Source: Moniliophthora roreri
Lineage: Eukaryota > Basidiomycota > Agaricomycetes > Agaricales > Marasmiaceae
NCBI GenBank assembly: GCA_001466705.2
Contig: LATX02000001.1
Coordinates: 1,054,001 to 1,118,000 of the forward strand
Reading direction: 5' to 3'
Length of the DNA stretch: 64,000 nucleotides
The notes under the pieces were generated by a model. That model worked only from the letters and a program-made list of their open reading frames with translations. It did no database searches and was not told the DNA's origin. This document shows positions 1 through 10,511 of the stretch, one piece after another. The stretch's first letter is position 1, and every line of letters begins with the position of its first letter. The translations under genes were made by a program, and so were the position numbers.

Positions 1-676
1 CTTTTGTTCTTTCACTTTGGCACTTAGAGCAACCCGCATACCCATTTGAATGACCTTCCTTGGTAACTTGGTGCTAAAGTCTCGAGGTTTAGGACCGAAT
101 GCAACACCTCCTCCCCTCAACATAGGACTTTGCGCATCGCCAAGACGCGCTTTACCAGTTCCCTTCTGCGGCCGTATTTTCCTCCCTGAACCTGCTACCT
201 CTCCTCGGGTTTTGGTGTTGGCTGAACCTTGTCGTAGGGAATCGCGATAATGTGTGACGACTAAGTGAAGAATGTCTCTTCGGATGGGGTGATTGAAAAT
301 TTCAGGGTCGAGGGCGACGACGTGTTCTTGAGGTGTCGGTTCTGAGGCTTTCTGGTTGAAGGCAGGAGTGAGAGCGACATAGACTGGCTTGACGATTGGG
401 GAGGCTACTAACTACTCAGCAGTTGTGCAAAGTGTCGCAATGCTTCACATACCGATAGCCTGAATACCGGGAATAGACGGTTCGACACTGGATGGCGCAG
501 TGACCGTAGACAGGTTAGTAATGCCTGGCCTTGTTACCGAGAAGGACTTGCAGGCATGGGTACTGCCTTTCAGTAGAGGTAGAGTCGATTTGGATAACGC
601 CTGGAAAGCCAATAATTAAACTGAACAAAAATTTTTGAAAATGCTGGAGAGAACATACGCTGGCGTTCCGAAGCAT
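1..676 (-). CDS. Mitochondrial large-subunit ribosomal protein uL4m (partial)
   Basis: Structural protein of the mitochondrial large ribosomal subunit, homologous to bacterial L4 and yeast YmL6. Exons read as 659-676, 453-600 and 404 to beyond base 1, so the 3' end lies outside the window. The start MLRNAS is followed by a basic, Ser/Thr-rich leader typical of a mitochondrial presequence. The diagnostic uL4 core follows: RRDILHLVVTHYRDSLRQG, then TKTRGEVAGSGRKI, QKGTGKARLG and RGGGVAFGPKPRDF. About 190 residues are present. Intron phases (0, then 1) join cleanly. It is divergent from the cytosolic uS9 gene with about 275 bp between the starts. Family assignment is certain; the missing C-terminus cannot be judged. 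Confidence 0.93.
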
Positions 677-951
677 AATAGCCCCGTTAAGCAAAAAGGT
701 CTGGTTGGGGACTTCATTGTCGCGCAATGCGGCAAACGCCGTAGAGCAACTGCACAGTTGTGACAGGTCGTCACAGACTGTGGCTTGCTCTGCTTTGTCA
801 GCGACTCGCTACCAGAAAAAGTATCGGGCATTAGGCTTCGACAACCTCAAGACCAGGTGCGTTCCTCGCCGTCCAGCGTAAATCTGTCGGTCTGAAACTC
901 GTTTGATAGCACCTTAACAGCCGCACAGTAGGCTTTCCCTCAAACTCCGAA
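677..951. promoter_or_regulatory. Shared divergent promoter of uL4m and uS9
   Basis: The 275 bp between two oppositely oriented ribosomal-protein start codons must hold both promoters. No TATA box or named motif is obvious. The call rests on gene arrangement only. Confidence 0.5.
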
Positions 952-1501
952 ATGTCATCATCGACCAAGGCCGTTCAGACGTTCGGCAAAAAGAAGGTCT
1001 GTTACTGGTCAAGAAATGGAGATCCAAGATTTCTCAAGTATTGCTTCATCAGACTGCGACTGCCGTCGCCCATGCTAAAGAGGGCCGCGGACTCATCCGT
1101 ATCAATGGCTCCCCTATCAACCTCCTCCAACCCGAGATCCTTCGCCTCAAGGTCTACGAGCCTGTTCTTGTCGCAGGAGAGGACCACTTTTCGGTCATGG
1201 ACATTCGGGTTCGCGTGAAAGGAGGAGGACACACCTCGCAGGTGTATGCCATCAGACAAGCGATCGCAAAGGCTTTGGTTGCCTATCATGCCAAGTACTC
1301 AGACGCATATAGTGCTATGGAGTTGAAAAAGAAGCTGGTTGCTTATGACCGAACACTTCTCATTGCTGACCCAAGACGGATGGAGCCCAAGAAGTTCGGT
1401 GGTGCTGGTGCTCGTGCTCGCAGGCAAAAGAGGTGTGTTTTGGTCGACTTCATTGATAACCTTCCGACTCAATGTCAACGCTCTTTTCTAGTTACCGTTA
1501 A
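952..1501 (+). CDS. RPS16: 40S ribosomal protein uS9 (S16)
   Basis: Cytosolic small-subunit protein whose C-terminal tail reaches the decoding centre. Exons 952-996, 1053-1432 and 1492-1501 give 144 residues, the usual length (about 143 in yeast). Landmarks are [19 protein letters not shown] at the N-terminus, [19 protein letters not shown] in the middle, and a C-terminal [14 protein letters not shown] formed only after the last intron is removed. The final exon supplies just part of Ser plus Tyr-Arg-stop, which explains why an unspliced reading seems to run on. The terminal SYR is invariant in this family, so the splice model is well supported. Confidence 0.96.
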
Positions 1502-1830
1502 ACGGCGTCACCGTCGTTTTTACATTTCTTGCACTCATGCCCCCCTATCATTGCTTGTATGTCCTGGTACTATGAAAATGGCATATGTCTTCATTTCGCA
1601 AGTATGTAATAATAAATGTGTGAGCCAGTGCTAGCAGCATTGTAATACTCAAATTTCATTACTATATCCGAGATCCAGCTCGGTGACTTTGAAAGCAGCG
1701 GCCGTGTGACATACAGCGTTTCAGAGCCTTTTGTATCGAACCACAACCGTCCATGTAAGCTTGGCCCTTCGACGCGTTTTAGCACTGTGCTCCCACGACC
1801 AACACCACCACAACTTCCCCATTCTCCTTC

Positions 1831-4095
1831 ATGGAAGCCGATTCGTCCAAAGATACGTGTCAAGACTTGGAGAAACAAGACTCTGAAGAGCACGAAGTTG
1901 AGTGAGTAGCCGGACAGCCGGCGCTAAGAACTGTGGCATACTAACACGGGTTTGATCAGACACCAACTCCTTCCTCCACGGCACAGGGGCAACCGTGAAT
2001 ATGCCAATGGTACAGGTTCATCGAGTTCTATATCTTTCGCCAGCGGACTTCTTAGAGAGCCTGTACATCACCAAGCATCACCTCAGCCGTTCCAGTCCAA
2101 TGCAGCCTATTCACGGCAATCGGATACCCCTTCGGACGATTCTGGAGGCTCTTCAGCCACAGGACATGCCAATGTCCCTCATCCTCCAACAGCAGCACCC
2201 TTTCACTCTGCTGTGTCCCTATTCCCAACTTTCCCGGGTATTGCTCCTCCGCAATTCCCGATAGGCATAATGCCTTTCACGCCTTTTTATAATCCTGCAT
2301 TCGGACCAGTGAATCAGCAGCAAGCCCAATTCTTTATGGCATTAGCTGACATCTACCGAATGAACCCAGGATGGACGCACCCACCAATCTCATCACCCAA
2401 CCCGTCACATCCGTCACCCTCCCATTCGCCCACGCGTTCATCGTCACACGAAATCTCCACGAATCTTGTGCAGGCCGAGAAGACCAGAGAAAGATCACCC
2501 AAACGAGGCTCACCCTACTCTCTGCGGCATTCCCAAGCCGGCTCATCTTCGCACAAAGGCAAAGGACGAGCGACAGAGGCCGCCCCGACCTCATCCGCTT
2601 CGGATGTTGTATTCGTCACTCAGGATGGAAATCCTCTTACTTTTTTTGTTCAAATGGAAGTGAAAAACCGCCAAACTATAATCAGTAAAATTAGGGTGTG
2701 TGTTTTGTTCTCGGACGCAATCTTATACTCAGGTTGGATCTTTTTTGCAGAAACACGGCGGACTAATAAAAGTTACCCAAGAAGAAGCCGATTATTCGAT
2801 ACTATACCCAGGATCTAAAACTTTCAGGGCATCATTGAAAGAGGCAGCTGCCACGAATGCCATCGCCGTTAATACTTCCTTCATTAATGATTGCGTTAAG
2901 GAGGAGACGCTACTGGACTATACACCATATCTTCTTCAACAACTCTCCCAGAAGGAAACATCCAAGCCACTGCCGCTACGATCCAGAACTTCGTCCATTC
3001 CTTTTTCCAAACCCCCATCCTTCAAGAAGGGATCCCGACCACACGTTGCCCAACCGTCTCAGATAAATGATGTCCCGCCAGCTCCCGAGAATTGGTCGCC
3101 GCCGGTCCCCGTACCGCAAGTGCAAAGACAGTTGACTACGACATCCAAAAGGTTCGAAGAGCCCGTGCTTTTGCAGCAAGCTCAGAGGACTGGTCAGTCG
3201 CCGTATGTGAAGGAGGAGGCTACTAGTACATCAGCCGTGAGTAGTAGCAAAACAATGATGGACTCACGGAAAATCAGGGGACCCCCGGAACGAGAAGCTA
3301 CTGAGAAAACTAAGACAAGTTCTTTGCAAGTAGCACGTCGAGATCCCTCCCCGACACCCCCTCCGCTACCAGCTGAACCTCCGCAAAAGGGAAAGCGATT
3401 CGAATACACCGAAGCGGAAAAGGAGTATGCTCTCCGTTATGCTCAAGCTCTATTCAGTCGGGATCATGAAATGCCTACTATGACTCTCGCTCGTAAACTT
3501 CACAACAAAGTAAGCTGTACGTTCGTAAAGCATAACCTCCACATTCTAATAGTCTCTTCCGTGTCTCAAGCTACCTCACCATACCGCACCGTCATGGAAT
3601 ACATTCATTACCTCAAGGACGATGCGCGGAGACATCGAGGCTATTCGGAAGAGGGCCGGAATAACGTTTCGAAAGCAATTACATGCCCATAGCATGCAAG
3701 AATGCATTAGCACTCGGCCACAAGTCAAGCAAGAGGACGTAGAAGAACAGAGCAGTACTGATCGACCTCTCAAGCGGCAGCGAACCGATAAACGTCACGA
3801 TGCGCAACCTCGTCCTCAGCATGTTTCGTCTGAGCTGCAAGATGATTTTGAAGCGATTGTAGATTTCTTCTTGAGGTGGAATAGCACCGAGCGTGCACTG
3901 GAAGATGATGAAACCGAAGATGCAGCATGGGCTGCATTGACGAAAGAAGTAAGAACTCTACACTAATGAGGAAGAATTCATTAAAACTTTGACGTTCAGG
4001 CTACATGCAAAACCGAGGAATCGTGGGGCAAGTTCTATGAACTTCATCATGTTGAAGTGAATGCTCGTTATGACTTTAGGAAGACTAAATCATGA
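1831..4095 (+). CDS. Rap1-like telomere protein (BRCT plus Myb-like domain)
   Basis: Five exons (1831-1901, 1960-2695, 2751-3509, 3571-3948, 4000-4095) encode about 679 residues. Residues 1-245 are low complexity, rich in Ser and Pro. Around 250-331 is a BRCT-like domain (NPLTFFVQMEVKNR, then KHGGLIKV and a YSILYPGSKTF stretch), the arrangement seen at the N-terminus of Rap1/TERF2IP. A disordered proline-rich linker follows. Around 484-552 is a helical Myb-like segment (FEYTEAEKEYALRYAQALF, then PHHTAPSWNTFI). A short acidic C-terminal part ends in RYDFRKTKS. Rap1 family members bind telomere proteins or DNA and regulate telomere length and silencing. The domain order supports Rap1, but a different BRCT/Myb chromatin protein is possible because the domains are divergent. 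Confidence 0.72.
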
Positions 4096-4198
4096 ACTCC
4101 ACGGTGTATACCTTGGACGCTATTCGGTCCATACTAAACGATTGTTGCCTTCTACATCTTTCTATATTCCGAAGGTGATCGGTACTCGCTGAGGCTAC

Positions 4199-4804
4199 TC
4201 AATCGGAAGTTGATAAGTCGAGGGGTTTTTTGAGGAATCGGTTACGCCTCTCTTCATCCTGCGCCCCTCGTGTGCCAGTAAACTCTCCCGTCGCATCGAA
4301 AACACCCACGACCGTCCCCAAGAATGCACATCCGCCGAGGGCAGCTGGTATTGAGCGCGCTATCGTAAGCCATGAGAATGAGTAGTGCAACACACATGTT
4401 CAACGACGAGCATACTTTTGATACCAGCTAAAAACCCAGCTGCACATGCACCCGATGCACTATTGTAGGCGTCGTTCTTCTGACGTTGATTTGCTACCAG
4501 AGCTTCCGTGAATGCGAATGTTGCACCCATTGCAGCTGGAGAATACAATAAGAGTGCTTCTAAGACAATAACTTGTAAGGCATACCAAAGAATGTTATTG
4601 TGCCTCCCGTCCGTGTCAGAACGCCAGTAGCACCTCGTGAATGTTGTCCTAGAGCATTTTGAAGGGAGCTGACAACCAACCCGACCGCACCTTGAAGGCA
4701 TGATCAATAAATAGGTAGCTGGGTGTCATAAATTAAAGCTCACCTGCTTGAATACCGTACTTCGCTGCACTCTGTAGTGTAGATTTTGGCTCGAATTCCG
4801 ACAT
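4199..4804 (-). CDS. NADH:ubiquinone oxidoreductase subunit NDUFA11/B14.7 (Tim17-like)
   Basis: Accessory membrane-arm subunit of mitochondrial complex I, in the Tim17/22/23-like superfamily (N. crassa 21.3b type). Exons 4744-4804, 4586-4690, 4416-4535 and 4199-4359 give 148 residues. Visible features are AAKYGIQAGAVGLVVSSLQN, GGTITFFAAMGATFAFTEA, a hydrophobic ACAAGFLAGIK segment, and RSIPAALGGCAFLGTVVG, that is glycine-rich membrane helices, followed by a charged tail. All intron phases agree. The gene is divergent from the EED-like gene with roughly 100 bp between starts. The product acts in the mitochondrial inner membrane. Confidence 0.88.
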
Positions 4805-4901
4805 GGAGGGAGAAGGATAATGACGAAGGACAAATAAAAGCCGCGCGAAAGTCAAACAAACCGTGTTTCCCTCACATTGGCTTTTACAGTTATCACCCTT
4901 C

Positions 4902-6768
4902 ATGGACGAAACCTCAGAACAAGAAGCCGTACCTTGGTATAGAGATTATTCCTCAAACAATCCGTTTCGTTTATATCGAAAGTTTTGTATACCGGACAAA
5001 GACCCACGAAATCCGCATTCCGATCGTTTCCGAACTCTGGCTGCTTTCCCATGGACCAGAGAGTCACACAAGAGCCTCTGGAATGATAGAAAGCTCGAAA
5101 TCAACACAGAGAACTGGAACAGGATGGTAGATGAATATTCAGACGCCATTCTTGTTGGATCGGATAGACAAATCTACGTACTTTGGCTTCATTCCGCCAG
5201 ACGGCCGCTCTCTATAGAACTACCACCACAGCCCAAATCAAATGATCGTATTGTTCCGACTGACAAGACACATGTCAGTTGGGCACTGAGCCCCGATGTT
5301 CTATACCAGCCTTTCATCATCTTCTCAAACCGATATCTCTTATATATCTATAGTTTTCAGACGAAGACCGTCGATACGCTCCTGCGTGGCCACGGTGGGG
5401 TGAGTGAATCTTATTGCATGCCTAGGGTTCTGAAAGACAACCCTGAATATAGCATATCACTTCTATAGCACTTCATCCATCGCTACCGCATCTGTTCGCC
5501 ACAACTTCCAGGGATTTTTCTGTTCGCATCTATGATCTCACTCAAAAGCCCAGGGAACGTGCTGAAAACCCGATCTGGCCTCCAAGGGATACACCTAGCT
5601 TGGCTGGCCCTGCACATGGTCTGGATCTCAATGACAAAGAGGGCATTGGTATTGGGAGGTGTGTGTTGGTCCTTATGGGAGGTCGTTCGGGAGGGCATAT
5701 GGGCGATGTTTTTGCAGCGGTATAGACCTTCGACTTTACCTCGGATAGATGCTTATTGGTCTGCCTTGACAGTCATTTCATAGACATTATCCTATCATAG
5801 CAACCTGTGGGGTACGTATGTATGTTTAACTTTATGAATAAACTGGCTGAACGATCATAGATGGACCGCACTGTAAAAATCTGGCACATACCTACCATTA
5901 CACCAGGCGGGAATATGATGAGGGAAGACAAACCACTCTTGAGTGCGTCCTGCATCCACACCGCACGTGTATTATCGATTGACTGGTATTATCCATAAAA
6001 ACTAGCTGGAGGGTACTGTCGCTAACACCTTCACAACAGGTTAAGTGATGACCTTTTACTGAGCCATAGTGCGCCTCCTTTTTTGGCTACATCCAACGAT
6101 TCGATTGAAGATGAGGGGCATGACCAGGACGAGGAGAAGCCTACAGAGTACACTGTCGGTGCGGGACAAATGGTGCTCTGGCGTTGGTTGGGCTTAGATA
6201 GGTTCTTTCCTCCGGGCTGGAACGAATACGAGACCCGACAGGAAGTTCTTCGTGGCTGCGCGTCGGTGAGTAATGATAATGAGGACAATGAATACTCGTG
6301 AACTTAATGAATAAATTTCTAGGATTACGAGGAATCAGGTAAGCAGAGAATTCTAGCTGAGAATAGCATGTGAACAGAGGCTTTGCAGCGTCATACAAAA
6401 TCATTACCTCGGTCGATTTTCCTCTACAACAAACACAATACGATACACCATCATTCCACGTCTTTTGCGAGTCCAGGCATGACCCGCTCGTGCTATACAC
6501 TTATCCTGGCTCGACAATGGTTCGGGTTCTGAACATCGCGGATTTCAAACCACGGAAGCCACCCCCTTGCCCGTGGCCCGAGCATGAGATCATAAACGCC
6601 CTGACACTCGATGATGATGACGCGGACTCTTCCTGCTGGGAGATTGTTCTTGACGGTATGCATAACACTAGGAATGAAACGTTGGAAACTTGTGTTATGT
6701 GTATGCAGGGAAGAACTGTTGTGGGTGCCGGCTCACGTAGTGTCTGGTTATGGTCAGCGTCTCCATAA
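4902..6768 (+). CDS. EED/ESC-like WD40 repeat protein (PRC2 candidate)
   Basis: Seven exons (4902-5399, 5453-5719, 5773-5811, 5861-5985, 6040-6265, 6323-6338, 6389-6768) give about 516 residues forming a WD40 propeller. The blade order resembles EED, the H3K27me3-reading subunit of Polycomb repressive complex 2: LLRGHGGHITSIALHP, TTSRDFSVRIYDLT, GGHMGDVFAASFHR, IIATCGMDRTVKIWHIP, CIHTARVLSIDW, LLLSHSAPP, MVLWRWLGLDRFFPPG, and a final VVGAGSRSVWLWSASP. The start at 4902 (MDETSEQE) is preferred; an in-frame Met at 4863 is possible. The splice at 6338/6389 is the least certain. The alternative is an unrelated WD40 scaffold, but the GMDRTVKIW-to-IHT-to-DLLLSHS order favours EED. Confidence 0.74.
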
Positions 6769-7013
6769 TTTTACCACTTTTCTATATTTCGCGTCTTCAG
6801 TCTATGATGTCTCCCCAAACCGGTGAATATTCTGCAACCAGTGCACGACAGGTAAACTATACACAACGGCCGGTACAGTACAGTCGAATTCATGCCTCTA
6901 GGGCAGAACCATCATTTACTCGTGAACACATGTGCTACAACCCTCCCTCACGTGCATCTTGGCCTGGGAGATAATTAACCAGTGTTTAAAGCCTTGAATT
7001 TTAGCATACCTGT

Positions 7014-7771
7014 TTAATATCTCTGAATTGATGAACCATCCGACTTCACTGCAACCTCTGCAGGAATGTCCTGACGTTTATACTGAGTGATTCTGTTTCC
7101 GTCGGATTTGACGGCCACCTCTGCAGGGATATCCTGGCGCTTGTACTGCGTGATCCTGTTTCCATCGGATTTGACGGCCACCTCTGCAGGAATGTCCTGA
7201 CGCTTGTATTGGGTGATCCTGTTTCCGTCAGATTTGACGGCCACCTCTGCAGGGATATCCTGACGCTTGTACTGCGTGATCCTGTTTCCATCCGACTTGA
7301 CGGCCACTTCTGCAGGGATATCCTGACGCTTGTATTGGGTGATCCTGTTTCCGTCCGACTTGACGGCCACCTCTGCAGGAATATCCTGGCGTTTATACTG
7401 AGTGATTCTGTTTCCGTCAGATTTGACGGCCACCTCTGCAGGAATGTCCTGACGCTTGTACTGCGTGATCCTATTTCCATCCGACTTGACAGCGACCTCT
7501 GCAGGAATATCCTGACGCTTGTATTGGGTGATTCTGTTTCCGTCAGACTTGACAGCGACCTCGGCCGGGATGTCCTGTCGTTTAACGTAGGCAGGAATGG
7601 TATCTAATGGTGCCAGCTGGCGGCGCATCACCTGCAGCTGTGAGGATGAATATCGTCTTCAGTTCGAAAGGAGATCTAAAAGCGACATACCGGCATCGGG
7701 AGCGGAGACGCAAGCGCCTGCCCTGAGAGAAGGACGATAAACAATGCGAAGAACGTTGTGCGAGAGAACAT
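7014..7771 (-). CDS. Secreted Kex2-processed tandem-repeat precursor (KEP type)
   Basis: Two exons (7691-7771, 7014-7637) encode 234 residues. Exon 1 is a clear signal peptide (MFSRTTFFALFIVLLSG, then QALAS) followed by PLPMP. Exon 2 begins LQVMRRQLAPLDTIPAYVKR and continues as eight identical 21-residue units, each QDIPAEVAVKSDGNRITQY plus the dibasic KR, and a ninth shortened unit ending SDGSSIQRY. Lys-Arg after every unit is the classical Golgi Kex2 site, so the expected products are 19-residue secreted peptides. An RR in the leader could release one more peptide. There are no cysteines. In fungi such precursors give alpha-factor-like pheromones, Ustilago Rep1 repellents or cyclised RiPPs, but this unit matches none I know. 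No tailoring-enzyme gene is nearby. Function unknown. Confidence 0.88.
7017..7577 (-). repeat. 63-bp tandem repeat array (8 full units and one short)
   Basis: Units of exactly 63 bp lie head to tail inside the precursor gene, with full units at 7074-7577 and a 57-bp final unit at 7017-7073. Copies differ at synonymous sites: the Ser-Asp codons alternate among TCC GAC, TCT GAC and TCC/TCT GAT types, and Gly, Ile, Gln and Tyr codons also vary. No full unit changes an amino acid. Confidence 0.95.
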
Positions 7772-8115
7772 GATTGCAGAAAGGAGTGAAATGCGCAGAA
7801 TCGAGTGCTTGAAAGGTAGGTATCCTGCACCTGGCAAGGATAAGGCAAGAACTGAAAGAGCAGGATGAGACCAGTGGGCAGGTACTCTCAGGAGGAGTAG
7901 CTTACCTGGAAGAAGAGAAGGGAGAAGGGAGAATGAAGGTGACAGTAGAGAAGGAAGAACGAATTTAAGTAAGCATTGTGCTGTGTATGATGGTTGCCAG
8001 CTACGTTGGTACACTGTCCAGTGCTGGGCCCAATGTCTTGGGCCATCAATGATCCCGTCCGTGACGCACGTGAGTGCAGGCAGATGAAAAACTTTTCCTT
8101 GACCTTTCCTCGACC

Positions 8116-10408
8116 ATGTCGGATCCTCGATTCGCGAGACTCAAGACTGACCCTCGCTTTCGTCGACCCAAGAAACATCAATCAAAAGTCGTTGTTGACG
8201 AGCGTTTCAAGTCCGTATTTGCTCCCAAAAAGTCTACAGGGAAGAAGGGGAACGCAGGTGCGCCCGCGTCATGATGAAAAGTTTCGCCCCTTATATATTC
8301 TAACAATGTCCATCATATATAGGCCGGGTGGACAAGTACGGCAGGCCGCTCGCGGATACACACGATGAGGACAACCTGAGGCGGTTCTATCGTCTTGAGA
8401 ACGAGAATGAGGACGACGGGACCGCCAAGGTACTGGACTATGCTCGTGGAGGTGTTTTGATGGAATCTTCCGATGAAGAGAGCGCAGGAGATGAAAAGGA
8501 TGAAAAGGACATTAGTGATGTCGAAGGGTTTGTTACCGTCGGCCATGATCCTTCCAGACCGATTCCCGTTACAAACGACGAAGCGGAGATTGACTTGGAT
8601 GAAGACAGTTTTGCAGACCTGGATGCACAAGCTGCAGCTTATGCCAAAGCTCACCCCGACATACAGGCGGAGGGAGCCGAGAAGACGAACAGATTAGCCA
8701 TTGTTAACCTGGACTGGGAGCACGTCCGAGCGGTCCATTTGTTCAAAATATGCTCTTCTCTGGTGTCTCCCACAGCTCCCACACTCGTCGTCCCATCATC
8801 TTCGAGAAACAAGGACAGCACGGGCAAGCGTCCCACAAAGGGAATGACCATTGCGCGCGGCAGAGTACTGAGTGTTAAAGTTTACCCTAGCCAATTTGGC
8901 AAGGAACGGATCGCGCGCGAGGAGAAGGAGGGCCCACCGCCTGAAGTTTTCGGGAAAAGAAGAACGGTGGACGACGAAGACGTCAACGAGAAAACTATCT
9001 ATGAGTTGGGAGATGAGAACGACTTTGACGGAGACGCTCTCAGGAAGTACCAATTGGAGAGGTTGAGGTAAGCGGCATCGGGGTGCATGACATTACTTTT
9101 CTTATTTGCGACATCACAGGTACTATTATGCGATTGTTACTTGTGATATGGTTGAAGCTGCCTCTCATATCTATAACGAACTGGATGGAACGGAATTGGA
9201 ACGCTCCGCCAACATCTTTGATATTAGCTTTGTGCCGAACGGGATGACATTTGACGATGAACCCAGGTACGTGCTTTGTGTGATTTCCTGAAAGTCTCTG
9301 ACACGTTCGGCTTTATTTAGGGATGAAGCAACAGAAGACGTTGAAACGGGCTATAAAGCGGTTGATTTTGTCACTGATGTAATGACTCTGCTCTTTTCAT
9401 CCAGGGTTAATGTTCATCTTTATTGCAGGCCCTTCGCCATTCTAAAGTCAAACTCACTTGGGATGAGGATGATCCTGAACGTAATCAGATGACTCGCAGG
9501 ACTATCACTCGCAAAGAGCTGGATGATGCAAAATTCAGCGACTACATCGCTTCAGCTTCATCGGAATCGGAAAGCGAAACAACAGGTATTCCCAAAAGGA
9601 ATGGGCTCGGAAGGGATAAGCTGCGATCACTACTTCTCGGTGATGAGCATGAGCTCCCGGAGGGTTGGGACAAGAGGCACGACAAGGGTGACGATTTGGA
9701 CATGGAGGTCACCTTTACACCAGGCCTCGCAGACAGAAAAGATGAAGATGAAACGACATTGGAGAGGTATCAGCGCAAGCTCAGGGAGAAGAGGAAGAAG
9801 AGGAAGGAGGAATCCATAAAGACCAAATTGGCGGCTCCTGAACTCGAGGATGACTTTTTTGACGCAGCCAGTGATGAGGAGCAGATTTTCGATAAAGAAT
9901 TGACCAGAGACAAGTCATGTTCAAATGCTACAAAAGAGGAGCTATCGTTATTGGTTGGTACTGATGAACCTGGAGACGAACCTCAGCACTTCAATCTCAA
10001 GGCCATCATGAAGGCCGAGCGCAAAAAGAAGGGCAGGAAAAGGGAGAAGAAGAAAGTGTTGGAAGAAGAGAATGAAATACAGGAGGACTTCAGTATCGAC
10101 GTGAAAGATGACCGATTCAAGGCAATACACGAGGATCACAATTTCGCCATTGACCCTACAAATCCTCAGTAAGGCAATTTTTTTTTACTCTTCTGGTCCT
10201 TGCTCTTAAATTGCTTTGCACCAGGTTCAAGAAGACACGGGCGATGGAAGCGCTATTGAACGAACGTTCTCAGAGGAAGAGCCATGCCATCGGAAGGAGT
10301 TCCCATGCGGGTGAGGAAGATACACTCAAGTCTTTGGCAGAACGTGTAAAACGGAAAGGTATTGCGTCAACGCAATCGGGAAGAGGTAAACGTCAAAGAG
10401 TCGGGTGA
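8116..10408 (+). CDS. ESF1: ESF1 homologue, 18S pre-rRNA processing factor
   Basis: Nucleolar protein needed for early cleavages of pre-rRNA toward 18S rRNA, within the small-subunit processome. Exons 8116-8257, 8323-9067, 9120-9266, 9321-9378, 9429-10168 and 10225-10408 give 671 residues. The N-terminus SDPRFARLKTDPRFRRPKK is diagnostic. LAIVNLDWEHVRAVHLFKIC and RYYYAIVTCDMVEAASHIYN form the RNA-binding-like ESF1 core. The acidic and Lys-rich segments are typical, and the NUC153-type motif DDRFKAIHEDHNFAIDPTNPQFKKT is completed across the last intron. It is divergent from the secreted repeat precursor with about 345 bp between starts. Confidence 0.93.
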
Positions 10409-10511
10409 AGTATATCGGAATAACTCCATGCAAAAGTACAAGTGCTCGAGTATTTACAAGATATACGTACGCTTTGCTAACCATGGTCCGGCGTTCGTAC
10501 AATTTGAGATT

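Noticed and set aside
5720..5772. An in-frame stop in the EED-like gene that first suggested a frameshift or pseudogene
   Set aside because: Removing a 53-nt intron (GTATAG...TTGACAG) restores FAASFHRHYPIIATCG in frame, matching the family.
6656..6708. A GT..AG segment near the end of the EED-like gene
   Set aside because: Splicing it shifts the frame and loses the WD40-like ending VVGAGSRSVWLW; read-through is favoured.
7017..7577. Regular repeats that might be taken for a CRISPR-like array or satellite
   Set aside because: The 63-bp units are contiguous without spacers, keep an open reading frame and sit behind a signal peptide; this is a coding repeat in a eukaryote.
7209..7607. A 132-codon plus-strand frame across the repeat array
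   Set aside because: It is the antisense shadow of the repeat and has no start context or signal peptide.
6769..10510. Possible RiPP cluster around the repeat precursor
   Set aside because: The neighbours are a WD40 protein, ESF1 and NudC; no UstYa-type (DUF3328) oxidase, tyrosinase, methyltransferase or transporter lies nearby.
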